From: JACCXG01 sp963750935
GTDB lineage: Bacteria > Acidobacteriota > Vicinamibacteria > Vicinamibacterales > 2-12-FULL-66-21
Reading direction: 5' to 3'
Assembly (NCBI GenBank): GCA_963750935.1
Contig: CAVVSR010000014.1
Coordinates: 620,001 to 684,000, forward strand
DNA: 64,000 bases
Positions 28,158 through 37,482 of this stretch are shown one piece after another. Below the pieces are notes generated by a model. It was not told the DNA's origin. It searched no databases and worked only from the letters and a program-made list of their open reading frames with translations. Position 1 is the first letter of the stretch, and the number at the start of each line of letters is the position of its first letter. A program made the position numbers and the translations under genes.

Positions 28158-28724
28158 ATGACACAGAACGAGGCACTCGATCTCTTCCGCCGCTCGGGCG
28201 CGCTGCTTGAAGGACACTTCAAGCTGACCTCCGGATTGCACAGCGATCGCTACATGCAGAGCGCGCTGGTGCTCCAGTATCCCGATCTCGCCGAGGCGCT
28301 CGGCGCAGCGCTCGCGGAGCGCACGCGGCATCTGCAGCCGACCGCGGTTCTCTCACCCGCGCTCGGCGGCATCGTCATCGGGCAGGAGGTCGCGCGCGCG
28401 CTCGGCGTCCGCGCGCTGTTCGCGGAACGGCAGGAAGGCGCGTTGACGCTGCGGCGTGGCTTCTCGCTGTCGAACGCCGATCGCGTCCTGGTCGTGGAGG
28501 ACGTGTTGACGACCGGCGGCTCGACGCGCGAAACCGCCGCCGTCGCGATCGCCGCCGGCGCGCAGGTGGTCGGCGCCGCCGCCATCGTCGATCGAGGCAA
28601 GGATCCGGCGCGGCTCAACCTGCCGCTGCAGGCGCTGATTCAACTCGACGTGCCGACCTACGATCCCGCGGCCTGTCCGCTCTGTGCCGCCGGGCAACCG
28701 GTGGTGAAGCCGGGCTCGAGATAG
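28158..28724 (+). CDS. pyrE: Orotate phosphoribosyltransferase
   Basis: 188 residues, the canonical form: GHFKLTSGLHSDRY, the PRPP loop VLVVEDVLTTGGST and a C-terminal CPLCAAG. Makes OMP from orotate and PRPP for PyrF. It stands away from both pyr operons. A TAGACT hexamer lies 9 bases before the ATG and there is no ribosome-binding site, so it may be leaderless. Confidence 0.93.
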   Translation: MTQNEALDLFRRSGALLEGHFKLTSGLHSDRYMQSALVLQYPDLAEALGAALAERTRHLQPTAVLSPALGGIVIGQEVARALGVRALFAERQEGALTLRRGFSLSNADRVLVVEDVLTTGGSTRETAAVAIAAGAQVVGAAAIVDRGKDPARLNLPLQALIQLDVPTYDPAACPLCAAGQPVVKPGSR

Positions 28725-28730
28725 CGATGC

Positions 28731-28825
28731 GCACGTCACCACGCAGCACGTCGCACGTGCGCACGCAGGACGCAGCACGTCGCACGTGGAGCACGTTCGC
28801 ACGTAGCACGTAGCACGTGGCACGT
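28731..28825. repeat. GCACGT-core heptamer array between pyrE and truA
   Basis: Ten copies of GCACGT begin at 28731, 28746, 28753, 28775, 28782, 28791, 28799, 28806, 28813 and 28820; most neighbouring steps are exactly 7 bases. GCACGTGC makes some positions palindromic. Spacer between codirectional genes. Confidence 0.85.
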
Positions 28826-28836
28826 CGCCCGAAGAC

Positions 28837-29583
28837 ATGCCACGCACTCTGAAGCTCACCCTCCAATACGACGGCACCGACTACGTCGGCTGGCAGCGCC
28901 AGCCGAACGGGGTCTCGATTCAGGGTGTGCTCGAGGACGCGCTGGCGCCGATCGAGGGCGCTCCCGTGACCGTGCACGGCGCCGGGCGCACCGACGCCGG
29001 CGTGCACGCGCTCGGACAGGTCGCGAGCGTGACGCTGACCAGCGACATCGCCGAGCCGACGCTGGCCCGGGCGCTGAATGCGGTGCTGCCGGTCGACGTG
29101 CGGGTGCTGGCGGTCGAGGCGATGGACGAGACGTTTCACGCCCGCTTCAGCGCCCGCGCCAAGACCTACGAATACCGGATCGTGAACGCGCCGCTCGTGT
29201 CGGTGTTCCTGCAGCGCTACGTCTGGCACGTGCCGCAGCCGCTCGACATCGAGGCGATGCGCACGGCGGCCGGGCCGCTCGTCGGCACGCACGACTTCGC
29301 CGGGTTCCAGGGCGCCGGCTCGAACGTGGCCACGACCGAGCGGACCATCCTCGCCCTCGACGTCGAGGACGGCGGCGGGTTCGACCTGCCGCTCGTCATT
29401 CGGGTCAGCGGCGACGGCTTCCTCCGCCACATGGTCCGGACCATCGCCGGCACCCTCGTCGAAGTCGGCATCGGGCGCTGGGATCCGTGGACGCTGCTCG
29501 CGGTCCTCGAGTCCCGCGATCGCGCGCAGGCCGGGCCGACCGCGCCGGCCAAGGGGCTGTTTCTCGCCGCCGTGGCGTACTGA
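28837..29583 (+). CDS. truA: tRNA pseudouridine synthase A
   Basis: 248 residues. Modifies U38-40 of tRNA anticodon stems. The catalytic Asp is in GAGRTDAGVHALGQVA. Early YDGTDYVGWQRQPNG and late RVSGDGFLRHMVRTI are diagnostic. Starts 12 bases after the GCACGT array, with no obvious ribosome-binding site. Confidence 0.95.
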   Translation: MPRTLKLTLQYDGTDYVGWQRQPNGVSIQGVLEDALAPIEGAPVTVHGAGRTDAGVHALGQVASVTLTSDIAEPTLARALNAVLPVDVRVLAVEAMDETFHARFSARAKTYEYRIVNAPLVSVFLQRYVWHVPQPLDIEAMRTAAGPLVGTHDFAGFQGAGSNVATTERTILALDVEDGGGFDLPLVIRVSGDGFLRHMVRTIAGTLVEVGIGRWDPWTLLAVLESRDRAQAGPTAPAKGLFLAAVAY

Positions 29584-29636
29584 ACCCCTAAGCTTTATAA
29601 TTCAAAGTAGAATCGGGCGGCGTCCGCAGCCGGCCG

Positions 29637-29654
29637 CCGGCCGGGCCCGGCCGG
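29637..29654. repeat. 18-bp GC-only palindrome
   Basis: CCGGCCGGGCCCGGCCGG reads the same on both strands. It sits in the 104-base gap between truA and uppS, after an A/T-rich TTTATAATTC. It may be a hairpin ending truA transcripts; no T-run follows. Confidence 0.5.
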
Positions 29655-29687
29655 ACTGCACGGATCCTGTATCATCGAGGTTTGCGC

Positions 29688-30473
29688 ATGGCGCTCGAAG
29701 ACATCCTGTCCGTTGTGTCCGCCGGGTCCGCCGAGGAGAGTCTGGCGAGGCAGGTGGACTTCAGCCGGCTGCCCAATCACCTCGCGGTCATCATGGACGG
29801 CAACGGTCGCTGGGCCGCGCAGCGCCATCTGCCCCGGGTCGAGGGGCACCGCGCCGGCATCGAGTCGGTGCGCGAGGTCGTGGAAGGGTCGGCTCGTCTC
29901 GGCATCCGCGTGCTCACGCTGTATGCCTTCTCGGTCGAGAACTGGAAGCGGCCGGTGTCCGAAGTATCGACACTGATGATGCTGCTGAAGCGGTACCTCC
30001 GCCTCGAGCTCAACACGCTGCTTCGGAACAACATCCGTTTCCGGGTGATCGGCCGCGCCGAGGACCTCTCGCCGGACATCCGCAGCGAGCTGGCGCGCGC
30101 CGAGGAGAAGACCGCCGCCAACACCGGCATGCTCTTCAACATCGCCCTCAACTACGGCGGGCGCGCCGAAATTGTCGAGGCGGTCAAACGGCTGCTCGAC
30201 GCCGGCGTTCGCGCCGACGAGATCGACGAGCAGCGGTTCGCGGGCTTCCTCTATACCGCGGGTCAGCCGGATCCCGACCTCCTCATCCGCACCAGCGGCG
30301 AGATGCGGGTCAGCAATTTCCTGCTCTGGCAGATCGCGTACGCGGAGATCTGGGTGACCGACACGCTGTGGCCGGACTTCCGCAAGCGGGACCTGCTCGA
30401 GGCGATCCTCGCCTACCAGAAGCGCGACCGCCGATACGGCGGCATCAACCAGCCGGCGGTCGCCGGCAGATGA
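29688..30473 (+). CDS. uppS: Isoprenyl (undecaprenyl) diphosphate synthase
   Basis: 261 residues from ATG 29688. Builds the C55 lipid carrier. Catalytic Asp and diphosphate site are in VIMDGNGRWAAQR; also YAFSVENWKRP, RTSGEMRVSNFLLWQ and EIWVTDTLWPDF. CGAGG lies upstream. First of the uppS-cdsA-dxr-rseP cluster found in many bacteria. Confidence 0.96.
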   Translation: MALEDILSVVSAGSAEESLARQVDFSRLPNHLAVIMDGNGRWAAQRHLPRVEGHRAGIESVREVVEGSARLGIRVLTLYAFSVENWKRPVSEVSTLMMLLKRYLRLELNTLLRNNIRFRVIGRAEDLSPDIRSELARAEEKTAANTGMLFNIALNYGGRAEIVEAVKRLLDAGVRADEIDEQRFAGFLYTAGQPDPDLLIRTSGEMRVSNFLLWQIAYAEIWVTDTLWPDFRKRDLLEAILAYQKRDRRYGGINQPAVAGR

Positions 30474-30510
30474 CCAGCTCCCGCCGCGTCACCTCCCGCA
30501 GGGTCGAGGG

Positions 30511-31296
30511 ATGATCCGGCTCCTCACGGCGCTCGTCCTGCTTCCGGCCGTGCTCGCCGTCATCTGGTTCCTTCCCCCTCTCGCCACGCTCCTCCTCGCC
30601 ATCGTCGCCGCCGAGCTGGCGATGATCGAGTACTCGCGTATCGCCGCGGCACTCGGGGCAACGGTGCCACGGCTCACCTCGGCGTTCGTCATCGCCGCGT
30701 GCGCGGCGCTCGGCACGGAGGTGTTCCCGCTGGAGATCGTCATCCTCGCCGCGCTGGTGGTGCTCGGCGCGATCGCGGTGTTCACCACGTCGCCAGGTCC
30801 GCACGCGCTCGCGTCGACATCCGCCGCAGTGTTCGGCGTGGTCTATATCGGCCTGCCGCTCGGGGCGCTGGCCGCGGTGCGGACGATCGGCGGCCGCGAA
30901 GCGGTCATCCTCCTGGTCGTGACGATCGTGGCGAGCGATTCGGCCCAGTACTACACCGGGCGCGCCTTCGGCCGGGCGCCGCTCGCGCCGGCGATCAGCC
31001 CCAAGAAGACGCGTGAAGGGGCCATTGGCGGCGTCATCGTGGGATCGGCGGCAATGATCGCGGGCGCGAGACTGGTGTTTCCCGCCGCGCCGCCGGCGCC
31101 GCTCGTGCTGACGGCCGTCGCGGTGGTCGTGCTCGGCATCCTCGGCGATCTGTTCGAGTCGCTGCTCAAGCGAAGCGCCGGCGTCAAGGACTCGTCGTCG
31201 CTGATTCCCGGCCACGGCGGCGTCCTCGATCGCATCGACAGCTGGCTGTTCGCCAGCCCGGCGTATTACCTCTTCGTGCGCTACCTGCAAGTCTGA
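30511..31296 (+). CDS. cdsA: Phosphatidate cytidylyltransferase
   Basis: 261 residues with ~7 hydrophobic segments. Makes CDP-diacylglycerol at the inner membrane. The signature spans SDSAQYYTGRAFG, SPKKTREG and LGDLFESLLKRSAGVKDSS...PGHGGVLDRIDS. Its stop overlaps the dxr start by one base. Confidence 0.95.
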   Translation: MIRLLTALVLLPAVLAVIWFLPPLATLLLAIVAAELAMIEYSRIAAALGATVPRLTSAFVIAACAALGTEVFPLEIVILAALVVLGAIAVFTTSPGPHALASTSAAVFGVVYIGLPLGALAAVRTIGGREAVILLVVTIVASDSAQYYTGRAFGRAPLAPAISPKKTREGAIGGVIVGSAAMIAGARLVFPAAPPAPLVLTAVAVVVLGILGDLFESLLKRSAGVKDSSSLIPGHGGVLDRIDSWLFASPAYYLFVRYLQV

Positions 31297-32486
31297 TGAA
31301 CCGCCTCGCCGTGATCGGCTCGACCGGATCGATTGGCTGCAGCACGCTGGCGGTCGTCGACGCGCATCCCGATCAGTTGCGCATCGTCGCCCTCGCCGCG
31401 GGCGCCAACGCGACGCGGCTGTCCGAACAGGTCGCACGTCATGCGCCGTCGATCGTCGCGATGTCGAGCGAGGCCGCCGTCGCGTCGCTTGGCGGCGAGC
31501 TCCAGCGCCGCGGCGTGACGGTGCCGGCGACCGTGTGCTGCGGCGTCGAGGGCCTCGTCGCGGTGGCGACGCATCCCGACGTCGACACGGTGCTGTTCGC
31601 ATCGACCGGCACCGCCAGCCTCGACGCGGTGCTCGCCGCGATCGACGCCGGCAAGCGCATCGCGCTGGCGAACAAGGAAATCCTCGTCATGGCCGGGCAG
31701 ATGGTGATGGAGCGGGCGCGGGCCCACGGCGTCGACGTGTTGCCGGTGGACAGCGAGCACAACGCCATCCATCAGTGCCTCATCGGCCGGCCCCTTCAGG
31801 AAGTGAAGCGGCTGATTCTGACGGCCTCGGGCGGACCGTTCCGCGGGCTCTCGGCGGCGGCGCTCCGGACCGTCACGCCCGACGATGCGCTGCGCCATCC
31901 GACGTGGAACATGGGGCCGAAGATCACCATCGACTCGGCGACGCTCATGAACAAAGGGCTCGAGGTGATCGAGGCGCGCTGGTTGTTCGACGTCACGCCC
32001 GACCGCATCGCCGTCGTCGTCCATCCGCAGTCGATCGTGCACTCGATGGTCGAGTTCGTGGACGGCTCAATCCTTGCACAGCTGGGCGTGACCGACATGC
32101 GGCTGCCCATCCAGTACGCGCTGGCGTATCCCAATCGCTGGCCTGCGATTCTGCCTGCCCTCGACCTCGCGGCCTGCGGCACCCTGACCTTCGAACCAGT
32201 TGATAGCGCGCGATTTCCGTGTCTCGACCTCGCGTTCCGGGCGCTGGCGGGACCGGCCGGACTGCCGATCGTGCTGAATGCCGCCAACGAGGTCGCCGTG
32301 CCGGCGTTTCTCGAGGGCCGGCTCGCGTTTACGTCGATTCCGGGCGTCATCTCCGCCGCGATGGACTGGTATGAGGCCGACAATCCCGCCGAGGTGCGGA
32401 GCCTGGACGACGTCCGGACGGTGGACCGGGAGGCGCGCCGATTCGCGGCCCGCTCGGTCAGCGAGTTACAATCAAAAGTCGGGTAA
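31296..32486 (+). CDS. dxr: 1-deoxy-D-xylulose 5-phosphate reductoisomerase
   Basis: 396 residues. NADPH-dependent second step of the MEP pathway. NADPH motif GSTGSIGCSTL, LANKEILV, metal site PVDSEHNAIHQCL, TASGGPFRG and HPTWNMGPKITIDSATLMNK are all intact. The downstream MEP gene ispG is 3.6 kb away on the other strand. Confidence 0.96.
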   Translation: MNRLAVIGSTGSIGCSTLAVVDAHPDQLRIVALAAGANATRLSEQVARHAPSIVAMSSEAAVASLGGELQRRGVTVPATVCCGVEGLVAVATHPDVDTVLFASTGTASLDAVLAAIDAGKRIALANKEILVMAGQMVMERARAHGVDVLPVDSEHNAIHQCLIGRPLQEVKRLILTASGGPFRGLSAAALRTVTPDDALRHPTWNMGPKITIDSATLMNKGLEVIEARWLFDVTPDRIAVVVHPQSIVHSMVEFVDGSILAQLGVTDMRLPIQYALAYPNRWPAILPALDLAACGTLTFEPVDSARFPCLDLAFRALAGPAGLPIVLNAANEVAVPAFLEGRLAFTSIPGVISAAMDWYEADNPAEVRSLDDVRTVDREARRFAARSVSELQSKVG

Positions 32487-32504
32487 TTACAGGGACTCCA
32501 CAGC

Positions 32505-33827
32505 GTGACCACACTTCTCGCCTTCGTTTTCGTGCTCGGGGTACTGATTTTCGTACACGAGCTCGGCCACTTCATGATGGCGCGCCGCATCGGTGTGCGC
32601 GTGCTGACGTTCTCACTCGGCTTCGGGCCGAAGCTGCTGTCGTTCCGACGCGGCGACACCGAGTACGCCGTCAGCGCCATCCCGCTCGGCGGCTACGTGA
32701 AGATGGCGGGCGAGAACCCCGAGGACGCGCGGACCGGGGCGTCGGACGAGTTCCTGTCGAAGTCGAAGTGGCAGCGCTTCCAGGTCCTGATCATGGGCCC
32801 GGTGATGAACCTCATCCTCGCCATCATCGTGATGACGTTCGTGCTCTATCAGGGCGCGGACATCCCGGCGTTCGACGCGCAGTCCGTCGTCATCGGTACG
32901 ACGGTCCCGGATACGCCCGCCGCGCAAGCCGGCATCAAGGCCGGCGATCGTGTCGTCGGGTTCGACGGCAACCCGGTGCCGACGTGGGAGGCGTTCTCTC
33001 AAGCGCTCCTGACGAAAGCCAACAAGGACGTCCGGCTGACGATCGAGCGCGACGGGAAGCAGTTCGATCAACCCATGCGCATCGGTGCCCGCGGCAAGTA
33101 CAGCGAGCCGGTGTTTGGCGGGCTCCCGGCCATCCGCGCGACGATCAGCGTTATCAACCCGAACAGTCCCGCGGCGGCCGCCGGCCTGCAGCGCGGCGAC
33201 GTCATCGTGGCGATCAATGGCGAGCGCACCAGCGATTCGACGCGGATCAGCGAAGCGATCAAAGCCAGCGAGGGGAAGCCGCTGACGCTCATCGTCGAGC
33301 GCAGCCGGCAGGAGCACTCGTTCCAGATGACGCCGACGATCATCGATGGCGCCGTCCGCGTTGGCATCCAGTTCAGCCAGTTTGGCGAGTTCACGACGGT
33401 GAAGCCGTCGTTCGTCGACGCGATCGGCCTCAGCTTCCAGCGCAACTGGCAGTGGGCGTCGATGATCGTGGAGACGCTCGCCGGCCTGTTCACGCGCGAC
33501 ACGCCGGTCAATCAGCTGATGGGCCCGATTGCGATTGCGGGTCTCTCCGGTGAAGCGGTGGCGATCGGCTGGACGTCGCTCTTCAGCCTCATGGCGATGA
33601 TCAGCCTGAACCTCGGCCTGCTGAATCTCATGCCGGTGCCCGTGCTCGACGGCGGCCACATCACCATCCTGGCACTCGAAGGCCTGTCGCGCCGCGACTT
33701 CAGCATGAAGGTCAAGGAGAAGATGATGCTCGCCGGCTTCGTCCTCCTGCTGATGCTGATGGTGACGGTCATCTACAACGACCTGACGCGCATCCAGTGG
33801 TTCCAGAAGCTGATGATCTGGCGCTGA
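32505..33827 (+). CDS. rseP: RseP-type site-2 protease
   Basis: 440 residues from GTG 32505. An intramembrane zinc protease that cuts anti-sigma factors and signal peptides. Zinc motif HELGHF in TM1, then two PDZ-like regions (~115-200 and ~205-285), and the third ligand in NLMPVPVLDGGH. No anti-sigma gene is nearby. Confidence 0.94.
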   Translation: MTTLLAFVFVLGVLIFVHELGHFMMARRIGVRVLTFSLGFGPKLLSFRRGDTEYAVSAIPLGGYVKMAGENPEDARTGASDEFLSKSKWQRFQVLIMGPVMNLILAIIVMTFVLYQGADIPAFDAQSVVIGTTVPDTPAAQAGIKAGDRVVGFDGNPVPTWEAFSQALLTKANKDVRLTIERDGKQFDQPMRIGARGKYSEPVFGGLPAIRATISVINPNSPAAAAGLQRGDVIVAINGERTSDSTRISEAIKASEGKPLTLIVERSRQEHSFQMTPTIIDGAVRVGIQFSQFGEFTTVKPSFVDAIGLSFQRNWQWASMIVETLAGLFTRDTPVNQLMGPIAIAGLSGEAVAIGWTSLFSLMAMISLNLGLLNLMPVPVLDGGHITILALEGLSRRDFSMKVKEKMMLAGFVLLLMLMVTVIYNDLTRIQWFQKLMIWR

Positions 33828-33846
33828 GCCACGGTCCGATGCGCCC

Positions 33847-34602
33847 GTGAGAACCAGAGCCACCACCATCTGCCTCGCGTGGCTCCTGGCGTGCGGTGTG
33901 TTGGTCACACCAGCCGCTCAGGACGTCCTTCCCGAATTCCCAGGCACCTTCTCGATTCTCGGCTACGACCCCGATACCGGAGAGGTTGGCGGCGCCGTCC
34001 AGTCGCGGGTCTTCTCGGTCGGCAACGGTGTGCTCTGGGCCGACGCCGACGTTGGCGTGGTGGCGACGCAGGCGATCGTCGACGTGAGCTACGGTCCGAA
34101 GGCGCTGGCGATGCTGCGCACGGGGCTCAAGCCCGACGCGATCGTCAAGACGATCTGGGACAGCGATCCGGATCCGGGACTGAACGGGCGGCCGTGGCCG
34201 AAAGAGGGGCGTCAGTTCGCGGTGATGGACGCCAAGGGCAACTACGCCGCGTTCACCGGTCCGAAGGCGACTGCCTGGGCCGGGCACAAAGGCGGCCGGT
34301 ACTGCACCGCGCAGGGCAATATCCTCGCGGGTGAAGCCGTCGTCGCCGGCATGGTCGCGGCGTTCGAGAAGGCGACGGGCCATCTCTCGCTGCGGTTGAT
34401 GGCGGCACTCGACGCCGGCCAGGCGGCCGGCGGGGACACGCGCGGCAAGCAATCGGCCGCGATGCTGATCGTCAAGAAGAACGGCGGCGTCTGGCTGAAC
34501 AACGACGTGGTGCTGCGCCTGCAGGTGGACGATCACGCGGAGCCGCTCCAGGAACTGCGCCGGCTGGTCGAGATGAACGCCCGGCGCTTCAGAAACCGCT
34601 AG
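33847..34602 (+). CDS. DUF1028 family protein, secreted
   Basis: 251 residues. Signal peptide (LAWLLACGVLVTPAAAQ-like, ~1-24), then FSILGYDPDTGEVGGAVQSRV, GVVATQAIVDVSYGPKAL and GNILAGEAVV typical of DUF1028, which has an Ntn-hydrolase-like fold. Starts at GTG, 19 bases after rseP. Substrate unknown. Confidence 0.82.
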   Translation: MRTRATTICLAWLLACGVLVTPAAQDVLPEFPGTFSILGYDPDTGEVGGAVQSRVFSVGNGVLWADADVGVVATQAIVDVSYGPKALAMLRTGLKPDAIVKTIWDSDPDPGLNGRPWPKEGRQFAVMDAKGNYAAFTGPKATAWAGHKGGRYCTAQGNILAGEAVVAGMVAAFEKATGHLSLRLMAALDAGQAAGGDTRGKQSAAMLIVKKNGGVWLNNDVVLRLQVDDHAEPLQELRRLVEMNARRFRNR

Positions 34603-34636
34603 TCATCCGTCTCCCATCCGGGGATAGTCATCCCTC

Positions 34637-36013
34637 GTGTTCCGCTCACTCCGGCAGGAATTCCGTCCGATGTTCACGCTGGCGATCCCGGTCGTCGTGG
34701 CGGAGCTCGGCTGGATCACGATGGGGATGGTCGACATCCTCATGGTCGGGCGGCTCGGCGCCGAGGCGATCGGCGCGGTCGGCATCGGCACCGCGATCTT
34801 CAATGCCGTATGCGTGTTCTCGCTCGGCATGCTGCTCGGGCTCGACACGCTGGTGTCGCAGGCCTTCGGCGCGCGCCGCCTCGACGAGTGTCATCGCTGG
34901 CTGATTCACGGCGTGGTGCTCAGCGCCGTGCTGACGATCCCGGCGATGCTGCTGCTCGTGGCGATCGGCCGGTCGCTCGACGGGTGGGGCATGGATCCCG
35001 AGGTGCTGCGGCTCACGCATCCCTATGTCGATGCCGTGATCTGGAGCGTCCCGCCGCTGATGCTCTACTTCTGTTTCCGCCGCTACCTGCAGGGGATGGG
35101 ATCGGTGCGGCCGGTGATGATCGCGCTGGTCGTCGCCAACGCCGCGAACGTGGTGGTCAACTGGGTGCTGATCTTCGGGCACTTCGGCTTTCCCGCCATG
35201 GGCGTCGCGGGCGCGGCGTGGGCGACGGTGTTCTCACGCGGCGTGATGTGCGCCTACCTGATGATCGCGATCGTCTACCGCGAGCGTGGCCGCCGCCCGG
35301 GACTCTTCGAGACGCCGCTGCGCATCCAGGCTTCGTCGATGTGGCGGCTCGTATCGCTCGGCACACCCGCCGCGCTGCAGCTGACGCTCGAGGTTGGCGT
35401 CTTCGCGGCGGCGTCGGCACTTGCGGGCCGGCTCACGCCGACGGCACTCGCCGCCCACCAGATCGCGTTGAACCTCGCCGGCTTCACGTTCATGGTGCCG
35501 CTGGGCATCGCGTCCGCCGGGGCGGTGCGGGTCGGCCACGCCATCGGTGCCAGGGACGGTCCCGCCGCGTCCCGCGCCGGCTGGACGGCGCTCCTCTTCG
35601 GGACGACGTTCATGAGTTGCGCCGCGGCGATCTTCCTGCTGCTTCCCCGCACGCTGATCGGCGCCTTCAGCTCCGATCCGGGCGTACTGGACATCGGCAT
35701 CGCGCTGCTTGCGGTCGCCGCAGTGTTTCAGCTCTTCGACGGCCTGCAAGGCGTCGGCACGGGCATCCTTCGCGGGCTCGGCGATACGCGTACGCCGATG
35801 TTGTGGAACCTCGCTGCGCACTGGATGCTCGGCCTGCCGGTCGCGTACCTCCTGGCCTTCCACACGAGGCTCGGCGTCATCGGTCTGTGGTGGGGACTCT
35901 CGATCGGCCTGATCATCTGCGGCGTCGTGCTGACGATCGTCTGGTGGCGACGCATCAGGGGGGTGCTGACTTCGTTAGAGGTAACAAGTCAGAAGTCAGA
36001 AGTTAAAAGTTAA
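34637..36013 (+). CDS. MATE-family multidrug/cation antiporter
   Basis: 458 residues in ~12 TM segments, two MatE halves: PVVVAELGWITMGMVDILMVGRLG and PAALQLTLEVGVFAAASALAGRL. Starts at GTG. The last residues (VTSQKSEVKS) are written by a GAAGTCA repeat that enters the coding end, and match the desaturase tail at 57685. Confidence 0.9.
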   Translation: MFRSLRQEFRPMFTLAIPVVVAELGWITMGMVDILMVGRLGAEAIGAVGIGTAIFNAVCVFSLGMLLGLDTLVSQAFGARRLDECHRWLIHGVVLSAVLTIPAMLLLVAIGRSLDGWGMDPEVLRLTHPYVDAVIWSVPPLMLYFCFRRYLQGMGSVRPVMIALVVANAANVVVNWVLIFGHFGFPAMGVAGAAWATVFSRGVMCAYLMIAIVYRERGRRPGLFETPLRIQASSMWRLVSLGTPAALQLTLEVGVFAAASALAGRLTPTALAAHQIALNLAGFTFMVPLGIASAGAVRVGHAIGARDGPAASRAGWTALLFGTTFMSCAAAIFLLLPRTLIGAFSSDPGVLDIGIALLAVAAVFQLFDGLQGVGTGILRGLGDTRTPMLWNLAAHWMLGLPVAYLLAFHTRLGVIGLWWGLSIGLIICGVVLTIVWWRRIRGVLTSLEVTSQKSEVKS

Positions 36014-36066
36014 AAGGCCGGGGCTATTCGAAGTCCTTTTCCCTTTTGACTTTTGACTTCTGACTT
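35986..36066. repeat. GAAGTCA-family long hairpin, locus 3
   Basis: Left arm 35986-36017 (AGTCAGA units turning into AGTTAAA) pairs with right arm 36035-36066 (TTTTGAC/TTCTGAC units). It lies between convergent MATE and ispG genes and overlaps the last codons of MATE. Confidence 0.82.
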
Positions 36067-36072
36067 TTCTCT

Positions 36073-37317
36073 TTACTGAGTACTTGTCTGGAGCTTCTTC
36101 GGGTACTTGTTTTCAACGTAGCTGTCGACCAGCTCGCGGAAGGCGGTGGCCAGCTCGTCGTAGTTGCCGCGGAGCGTGGTGTGGTGCTGGCCGTCGATGA
36201 AGACGGGGCAGTTCGGTGATTCCCCGGTTCCCGGCAGGCTGATGCCGATGTTCGCGGCCTTCGATTCGCCGGGGCCGTTGACCACGCAGCCCATGACCGC
36301 GAGGGTCATCGTCTCGACGCCCTCGAACTGCGTCTTCCAGTCGGGCATCCGTTCGCGGATGTATTCCTGCGTCTTCTCGGCCAGCTCCTGGAACGTGCTG
36401 CTGGTGGTGCGCCCGCAGCCCGGACAGGCGGTGACGCTGGGCGAGAACGACCGCAGGCCGAGCGCCTGCAGCAGCTCGCACGCGGCGTAGACCTCCTCGC
36501 GACGATCGCCGCCTGGGCGCGGTGTCAGCGACACCCGGATCGTGTCGCCGATGCCCTCGTTCAGCAGCGTGCCCATCGAGGCGGCCGACCACACCAATCC
36601 CTTCGTGCCCATGCCGGCCTCGGTCAGCCCGAGGTGCAGCGGCTGGTCGGTCCGCTTCGCCAGCTCGCGGTAGATGGCGATGAGATCGCGCGGCCGCGAG
36701 GTCTTGCACGAAATGATGATCTGATCCTTGCGCAGGCCGGACTCGAGGGCGAGCTCGGTGGACTCGATCGCCGAGACCACCATGCAGTCGTTGATGATCT
36801 CTTCCGAGGTCAGCCCGAGATCGCGGTCGGTGTTCTCCTGCATCTTCGCGACCACGAGCTCCTGATTGAGCGACCCGCCGTTCACGCCGATGCGGACCGG
36901 CTTGCCGTTGTCGCGAGCCACCGCGCAGATCGTCGCGAACTGCTCGTCGCGTCGTCGTCCGGTGCCGACATTGCCGGGATTGATCCGGTATTTGTCGAGG
37001 GCCTTCGCGCAGTCGGGGTATCGGGTGAGCAGGAGGTGCCCGTTATAGTGGAAGTCCCCGATCAGCGGTGCGGTGACGCCGGCGTCGAGCATGCGCCGCT
37101 TGATCTCGGGCACCGCTTCCGCCGCCGCCGGGAGGTTCACGGTCACGCGAACCATCTCGGATCCCGCCTCCGCCAGCTCGATGCACTGCCGCGCGGTCCC
37201 TGCCGGGTCGGCGGTGTCCGTCATCGTCATCGACTGGACGACGATGGGAGCGCCCCCGCCAACCTGAACCGTGCCGACCCGGACGCCGACGGTTTTGTGG
37301 AGCCTGACAAGACCCAT
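36073..37317 (-). CDS. ispG: 4-hydroxy-3-methylbut-2-enyl diphosphate synthase
   Basis: 414 residues. [4Fe-4S] enzyme of the MEP pathway; Cys ligands in CPGCG and MGCVVNGPGE. QSMTMTDTAD and PGNVG are also typical. ATG 37317 matches the usual family start; an open stretch to 37458 is not conserved. A TATCAT hexamer at 37327-37332 lies 9 bases before the ATG without a ribosome-binding site, suggesting a leaderless message. Confidence 0.95.
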   Translation of the reverse strand: MGLVRLHKTVGVRVGTVQVGGGAPIVVQSMTMTDTADPAGTARQCIELAEAGSEMVRVTVNLPAAAEAVPEIKRRMLDAGVTAPLIGDFHYNGHLLLTRYPDCAKALDKYRINPGNVGTGRRRDEQFATICAVARDNGKPVRIGVNGGSLNQELVVAKMQENTDRDLGLTSEEIINDCMVVSAIESTELALESGLRKDQIIISCKTSRPRDLIAIYRELAKRTDQPLHLGLTEAGMGTKGLVWSAASMGTLLNEGIGDTIRVSLTPRPGGDRREEVYAACELLQALGLRSFSPSVTACPGCGRTTSSTFQELAEKTQEYIRERMPDWKTQFEGVETMTLAVMGCVVNGPGESKAANIGISLPGTGESPNCPVFIDGQHHTTLRGNYDELATAFRELVDSYVENKYPKKLQTSTQ

Positions 37318-37482
37318 GGATACTTCATGATACCAAGTGCCGGGGCAGCCGCGGTTCGGCTGAGCTTGGGCGGTATCGAATCTTGCACAGAAACCGAAAA
37401 GAGAGGTGAACGTCCTTTGTGATGGACAGTCGCTGTGCATGAGCCGACGGCGAGGCACCGCGATCAGGTAATGGAGAGAACG

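Noticed and set aside
28731..28825. CRISPR array
   Set aside because: Units are 6-7 bases without 25-40 base spacers, and no cas genes are near.
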